Below, in pieces: positions 59,019-64,000 of a DNA stretch of 64,000 nt. The stretch spans positions 186,001-250,000 of the forward strand of contig CAVSUM010000004.1 in the NCBI GenBank assembly GCA_963731105.1, in the 5' to 3' direction. The first letter of the stretch is position 1. Every line of letters begins with the position of its first letter. Source of the stretch: RPQJ01 sp963731105. Its GTDB lineage: Bacteria; Pseudomonadota; Gammaproteobacteria; Steroidobacterales; Steroidobacteraceae. The notes below the pieces were generated by a model. That model had not been told where the DNA came from. It saw only the letters and a list, made by a program, of their open reading frames with translations, and searched no databases. The position numbers were made by a program, and so were the translations under genes.

Positions 59019-60178
59019 CGTCGCGGGATAGCGCCTGAAGTAGTGAGCCGACGATGAAGTCGATGTCCGACGGCGTAAGACTCTGATGGCAGGCCACCTG
59101 TATCAGGTTCGACGACCAGGTCCGCGCGGCGTCGCCTTCCTGCGACTGTGACCCGGGCCAAATTCGGTCCCATCGGAACACCGGCAGCGATGCGTCGCGC
59201 ATGCGTTGGTACGCCGCGTCTGCGCCCTTGATGATCAATGGCAGAACATATGGCGCATGGTCCGCGCGCAATTCGATCGCTACTCGGCGCCGCAAAAGGG
59301 CTTGCGTCGAGCGCCCGCTTCAGGTGCAGGTAGTTCCTGCGTCGCGCCGAGACGTTGGCCTGCAGGTTCGAGTGCGTCACCACCCACGCTTCGGACGCAC
59401 AGCACTGGGCTGGTGACAGCAATGGGTCATTCAGCGACGATTCCCGGACGTCATCATCGGGCTCCGACTCTGACTGTTCGTTCAGTGCGCCATGACGGCC
59501 TCGCATGACGTGCCGTGCTTTCTTGGCTCCGCGAATCGCGCGACCTATGAGCCCGAGCCGTCCGGCTTGCGCCGATAGGTCGAGCATGTCCCATATTGCG
59601 CGGAATTCATTTCGAATTGATCGGCCTCGCAAGCAGGTCCGCGGGAATCGCATGCTTTGACGACGCGAGGATGTCCGCCCTCGGTGACAGGAAAAAACTT
59701 CGGCAGGCTGCCGATGGCGAAGTCCCCTGTTCGACCAACCGGTACCGAGCCGGCGGAGCCAAAGAAACTGTGCGCGCAGTCTTCGATCAACGCGATGGAG
59801 TTCGCTCGGCAGAAGTCGTCGACCTGGTCGAGCGGTTGCGGCAGGCCAAAAAAATGCGGCACCAGCATCGCGCGAGTACGAGGGGTCGGTCGGATCTGCC
59901 GGAGGTCGGCCGTACCCGTGGCAGTGATCGGATAGAAGTCACGGGATTGCCCCGATGCTCTCGACCGGGGCGATCATGGTCGGGCAGTGATAGGTTGGTA
60001 CGAGGACATGATCGCCGCGCCTGACACCAAGCAACTCGAGTGCCAGCAGAATTGCCGATCGGCCACTGCGTGTGAAGAGCCTTTCGTGGCAGGTCCAGAA
60101 GCGATGGGGTATCGGTGTGCCGGGATCCTGACAAACCCGGGTCAAGGACGGGCTGCTTGGGAATTCGAGGTCGCGTGA
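59002..60178 (-). pseudogene. DegT/DnrJ/EryC1-like sugar aminotransferase, frameshifted
   Basis: Read from 60178: LTRVCQDPGTPIPHRFWTC, RSGRSAILLALELLGVRRGDHVLVPTYHCPTM, MLVPHFFGLPQPLDQVDDFC, SIALIEDCAHSFFG, then SLPKFFPVTEGG with the probable PLP lysine, FRAIWDMLDLSAQAGR, NLQANVSARRRNYLHLKRALD and AIELRADHAPYVLPLIIKG to ATSHR. At least four frame changes are needed. The initiation codon is not clear. Family members transfer an amino group to a keto-sugar. May be real decay or sequence error. Confidence 0.72.
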
Positions 60179-60315
60179 GTCACCGCTGGATGATAACGGA
60201 GTCGGTGATTGCGCTCACGGTCGGGCGCGCGCCGCGGGTCATCGGTGACGAAGGCATCACACTCTACGCAGGCCTGTTGTGCCAGAATTCGAGAACATTC
60301 GAGCCGGGAGCGCCT

Positions 60316-61328
60316 TTGCGAATCATTGACTGGCAGGTCGTGGATGCCGGCTTGCTGCCGTCGGTTGCGGCGGAGTGGGATCACCTCGTCGAAACGGCCG
60401 GTTATCCGCCGTTCCTGCAGGCCGCGTTCCTGCGTCACCTTCTGAACGTATTCGGTAGCAAGCAGGAGCGATTGGCGCTCGGTCGCTGCAACGGGCAATT
60501 GATCGCCGGGACACTGCTGTCGCGGCAGCGCCAGGCCAGTGGTCGACCTTCCAGCCTTCACAACTTCCGCTCGGTCCCTGGATCATGGCGCCTAACCAGG
60601 ATCTGCAGCAACTCACCTGGTCCCTGCTGGCAGAACTGCCGGGCGTCGCCCTGTCCCTGGGACTTGACGCAACTCGATCCGCGATTCGATCCTCGACCGA
60701 TGACTGGCGGGCGTTTCGAGTCGATGGACTATGTGCCCACTGGTTGGGTCGATATCACAGGCAATTTCGAGGACTACTCGGAGGCTCGGGGCAAGAACCT
60801 GCGGCAGAACTTGCGGAAGCACCGCCGCAAGCTCGAGGAACAGGGCGCCGCATTGCGGTTCGATGTGCTGGAGGCCCCGGAGGACGTTGACCGCGCATTC
60901 CTTGCGTTTGCGCAAGCTGGAAAGCAATGGCTGGAAGGCGGGCGAGGGCACGGCCATTTCTGCGGACAATCGGCAGGGTCTGTTCTATCGGGCAATGCTG
61001 GCGGAGTACGCAAGCCAACACCGCGCGATGGCGTTTGTGTTGTCTCTTGGATGATCGGCCGCTCGCGGTGGATTTTGGTGTACGCGACGCAGCTACGCTG
61101 GTCCTGCTCAAGACGACTTACGATGAATCGTTCAAGGCGTACTCGCCGGCGCAATTGCTGCACGAGAAGCTCTTTGAGTGGGCATTCCGCAACCGGGCGG
61201 TGCAGCGGGTAGAGTTTTACGGCCGGCTGATGGAATGGCACACGCGGTGGACCGAACAGTCGCGCATGTTGTTCCATGTGAGCTTGCTTCCGTTGGCCGC
61301 TCCTGCGCAGCGGCAGTCTGGCGCTTAG
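60316..61328 (+). CDS. BioF2-like acyltransferase (frameshifted)
   Basis: TTG start with GGGAG seven bases upstream: LRIIDWQVVDAGLLPSVAAE. Motifs in order over several frames: SKQERLALGRCNGQLIAGTL, MAPNQDLQQLTWSLLAELPG, RFESMDYVPTGWVDITGNF, GKNLRQNLRKHRRKLEEQGA, FYRAMLAEYASQHRAMAFVL, DDRPLAVDFGVRDAATLVLLK and VEFYGRLMEWHTRWTEQSR. At least three single-base shifts. About 335 residues. The Arg/Lys-rich helix and the overall order match other GNAT-type acyltransferases of this window, making five of this class plus the GNAT gene at 32306. Confidence 0.7.
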
Positions 61329-61365
61329 GCAGGCGCGTGCGCAGCTCGTGGATTCCCGGAACTAG

Positions 61366-62670
61366 ATGAATAAAGGCGCGGGAGCTCCTGACCAAGGGCC
61401 GCAGGCTGCGGAGAGGTCGCGGCGTTCCGTGTTGATGATCGCGTTTCACTTCCCGCCGATTCTGGGCAGCAGCGGAGTGCAGCGCACTCTTGCGGTTTGC
61501 GCAACATCTGCCGGAATTCGGCTGGCGACCGATCGTGTCTGACCATTGCCGACTCCGCCTATGAGGCGACGGGCCACGCGGCCGGCAACGAGGTTCCGGC
61601 CGATCTGGAGGTGCATCGTGCGCTGGGCTTCGACGCTGCCCGTCAGTTGAGCCTGATGGGACGTCTATCCGCGGCTGCTGGCGACTCCGGATCGCTGGGC
61701 GTACCTGGCGATACCTGGGCGGTCCGCAAGGCCTCCGCCTCATTCGGACGATACGACGTAGATGCAATCTGGTCGACGTTTCCGATCGCCACGGCCCATC
61801 GTATCGGGCTGGAGGTTGCGCGACGGACCGGTCTGCCGTGGGTGGCCGAGTTCCGTGATCCGATGTGGCAGGGCAACTACCCGGCGGATCCGCACGATCA
61901 ATGCCGTGTGGCAGCGCATGGAGCAGCGAGATCTTTGCCCGAGCCGCACGAGTCGTCGTCACTACACCGGGTGCGGTCGGACGTGTATTCGCGCAGGTTC
62001 CCGGGTTCCCGCGAGGCGATCGAACTGATCCAGAACGGCTTCGACGAGGAGACGTTTCGGCGAGCGGCCGAGGCGGTGGACGTCCGGGCAACGGTCGCGG
62101 CAGCAGATGGGCCGATCAACGCTGCTGCACAGCGGAATCGTCTACCGCAGTGAGCGTGACCCCACGTATTTGTTTGCGGCAATTGCTGCATTGAAGCGCA
62201 AGGGAGCCATCACTGCCAACAGCTTGCAACTCGTACTTCGCGCATCCGGCGATGAGGCGGGCTTTCGCAACGATGTGCAGCGAGCGTGCATCGACGACAT
62301 CGTGCGTCTCGAGCCGGGCGTGGACTACCTTGCGGCATTGCAGGAGATGATGAGCGTCGACGGGCTGCTGATACTGCAGGCGTCGAACTGCAATGCGCAG
62401 GTGCCGGCCAAGCTTTATGAGTACCTGCGGGCAGGGCGGCCCATCGTGGCGCTCACCGACCCGGTCGGCGATACGGCGCGTACGCTGGAACAGGCAGGCA
62501 CCGGCATTCTTGCGCCGCTGGATTCGCCGGATGAAATCGAGCGCGCCTTGCTCGAGTTCATGGCGGCGGCGCGCAGCGGAGACTGGCGTCGGCCACCGCC
62601 GGAGCGGGTCGCAGGTTATTCCCGGCAGTCGCAGGCTGGCCAGTTGGCGCGCCTGCTCGACGGCCTCTAG
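61366..62670 (+). CDS. GT4-type glycosyltransferase (frameshifted)
   Basis: ATG 61366, then RSVLMIAFHFPPILGSSGVQ, RTLRFAQHLPEFGWRPIV (after a shift at about 61490), DVDAIWSTFPIATAHRIGLEV, LPWVAEFRDPMWQGNYPADP, PGSREAIELIQNGFDEETF, and after shifts near 61900 and 62110 HSGIVYRSERDPTYLFAAI, LILQASNCNAQVPAKLYEYL and GRPIVALTDPVGDTARTL. About 430 residues. Probably adds a late EPS sugar. Convergent with the decarboxylase; the two stops overlap by two bases (62667-62670). Confidence 0.8.
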
Positions 62671-63906
62671 AACACCCGCTCCGCCGGGCTCCGGGTGCGA
62701 CAGGAACGACCGCGGACTGGCGGTGAAGCCGTACGCCCCGGACTGAAACACCGCGACGAGGTCGCCCACCTGCGCCTCGGCCAGCACCATGCGGTCGGCC
62801 AGCAGGTCGAGCGGCGTGCATAACGGCCCGACCACCGACGCCGTCTCGGTTGCGGCGGCGCCGACCCGGTTGGCGACGAGCACGGGGTAGTTCTTGCGGA
62901 TCACCTGGCCGAAGTTGCCCGAGGCGGCCAGATGGTGGTGCAGCCCGCCATCCGTGACGAGGAACATCTGGCCGCGCGAGATCTTCTTGTCGATGACGCG
63001 GCAGACATACACGCCCGACTCGCCGACCAGGTAGCGCCCGAGTTCGAGCGCGATCGCGGCCTGCGGCAGCGCGGCCTTGATCACCGGCACCAGCGTGCGC
63101 AGGTTGCTCGCCGATCGGCGCCAGGTCGAGCGGCTGCTCGCCCGGGAAGTACGGGATGCCGAAGCCGCCGCCGAGGTTGAGCATGCGCACCGGGGCAGGG
63201 TGCGTGCCGCGCCAGCTCGATCGCGAGCGCCGCGGTCTTCTGCTGCGACTCCACCAGGATCTCGGGCCGCAGGTTCTGCGAGCCGCTGTAGATGTGAAAG
63301 CCCCAGAACTCGAGCGGCAGCGTGGCCAGCTCGGTGAGCAGCTGCGGCACGCGCTCGGCGTCGACACCGAACTGCTTCGGGCCGCCCGCCATCTTCATGC
63401 CGGAGGTCTTCAGCTCGAAGTCCGGGTTGACGCGAACGGCAACCTTCGGGCGCGTGCCGGTGCGGCGGGCGATGTCGGCGATGCGCCGCATCTCCAGCGC
63501 GCGATTCCATGTTGATCACGACGCCCGCGGCCACGGCGCGCTCGAGTTCGGCCGGCGTCTTGCCCGGGCCCGCGAAGCTCAGCAGCTCGGGTCGCATGCC
63601 GGCGGCGAGCGCCACGTCCATCTCGCCCGCCGATGCCAGGTCGATGCCGTCCACCAGGCCGCAGAAGTGCCGCACCACCTCCGGCATCGGGTTGGCCTTC
63701 ATCGCGTAGTGGATCTCGACCTCGGGCGGCAAGGCGGCCCGCAGTTCCTGCACCTTGCGGGTCATCACCGCGCGGTCGTAGGCGTAGAACGGCGTGCGGC
63801 CGATCTCGGCCGCGAGCTCGGAGACCTTGCGGCCGCCGATCAGCAGTTCGCCGTCCTTCGCCTCGAAGTACGGGTGCGGCGCGTGCTGGCTGAAGGCGTC
63901 GAGCAT
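62667..63906 (-). CDS. XrtA-associated PLP-dependent decarboxylase (frameshifted)
   Basis: Fold type III PLP enzyme (ornithine/diaminopimelate decarboxylase-like, TIGR03099 type). PLP lysine is Lys70 in EIHYAMKANPMPEV. Others: LASAGEMDVALAAGM, VVINMESR, KVAVRVNPDFELK, FWGFHIYSGSQNLRPEIL, MLNLGGGFGIPYFPGEQPLD, LELGRYLVGESGVYVCRV, FLVTDGGLHHHLAASG and FQSGAYGFTASPRSFLSHPEP. Shifts near 63500, 63200, 63110 and 62690. About 413 residues. Likely makes an amine for attachment via the acyl carrier protein system. Five bases after the ligase gene (same strand). Confidence 0.87.
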
Positions 63907-63908
63907 GG

Positions 63909-64000
63909 TCAGCTGGCGGCCTGAAGGTGGTCTTGAACTGGGCCGCCAGCGCCGGGCGGTCGAACTTGCCGTTCGGATTGCGCGGCAGTTCGGGCAGCCA
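63909..64000 (-). CDS. XrtA-associated acyl-CoA ligase (AMP-forming), C-terminal end only
   Basis: Only the last ~30 residues lie in the window. WLPELPRNPNGKFDRPALA is the catalytic-lysine motif of adenylate-forming ligases (NPNGK-DR). The gene runs off the right edge. The stop at 63909 requires one extra C after TTC (…FQAAS), another probable homopolymer loss. Precedes the decarboxylase by two bases. Confidence 0.75.
   Translation of the reverse strand, partial: AARTAAQSERQVRPPGAGGPVQDHLQAAS

Overview
The window is a GC-rich proteobacterial exopolysaccharide (EPS) locus of the exosortase A (XrtA/EpsH) PEP-CTERM type. Its diagnostic genes are a PEP-CTERM protein, the PrsK/PrsR two-component pair, two PrsT-like TPR lipoproteins, an EpsH-EpsI exosortase, and XrtA-type export, glycosyltransferase, amidotransferase, FemAB, deacetylase, hydrolase, decarboxylase and ligase genes. 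The dispersed hairpin repeats and an AlgD-type dehydrogenase fit a gammaproteobacterium, but a betaproteobacterium cannot be excluded. No rRNA, tRNA, CRISPR array or transposase gene was seen.

Layout. 0-4.5 kb: end of a PEP-CTERM protein, phosphoglycosyl transferase (start of EPS synthesis) and the PrsK kinase. 4.5-7.5 kb: a cyclic-di-GMP-I riboswitch controlling a secreted eight-repeat Ig-like protein. 7.5-8.2 kb: non-coding, with hairpins, a 13-bp repeat array and a HigA-like remnant. 8.2-30.3 kb: the core run on the + strand (prsR, prsT x2, export lipoprotein, Wzz, tyrosine kinase, outer-membrane barrel, deacetylase, FemAB, amidotransferase, Stp1, algD, transglutaminase-like, xrtA, Stp2). 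30.4-32.9 kb: second amidotransferase and a GNAT protein. 32.9-36.3 kb: a minus-strand, translationally coupled ATP-grasp / PP-loop / ATP-grasp operon. 36.4-45.5 kb: glycosyltransferases, a CapK-like ligase, two deacetylases and three BioF2-type acyltransferases. 45.5-49.3 kb: a third amidotransferase, then an acyl carrier protein and two XrtA-associated hydrolases. 49.4-54.4 kb: a lower-GC block with two Tat-exported proteins, a methyltransferase and the O-antigen-ligase/Wzy protein. 54.6-62.7 kb: TPR protein, heparinase II/III-like protein, Wzx-like flippase, DegT aminotransferase, acyltransferase and glycosyltransferase. 62.7-64 kb: PLP decarboxylase and the end of an acyl-CoA ligase.

How it works together (inference from families). 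The phosphoglycosyl transferase primes undecaprenyl phosphate, the glycosyltransferases extend the unit using GDP-mannuronate from AlgD among other sugars, and amidotransferases, ATP-grasp, acyltransferase and deacetylase genes decorate it. Wzx, Wzy, Wzz, the tyrosine kinase and the Wza-like lipoprotein flip, polymerise and export it. XrtA processes PEP-CTERM proteins and PrsK/PrsR control the system. Cyclic-di-GMP enters through the riboswitch.

Caution: many conserved genes carry single-base frameshifts, several in homopolymers, concentrated after 29 kb. The stretch 8.2-23.4 kb is clean. Much of this may be assembly error rather than decay. Coordinates of frameshifted genes span the reconstructed gene.
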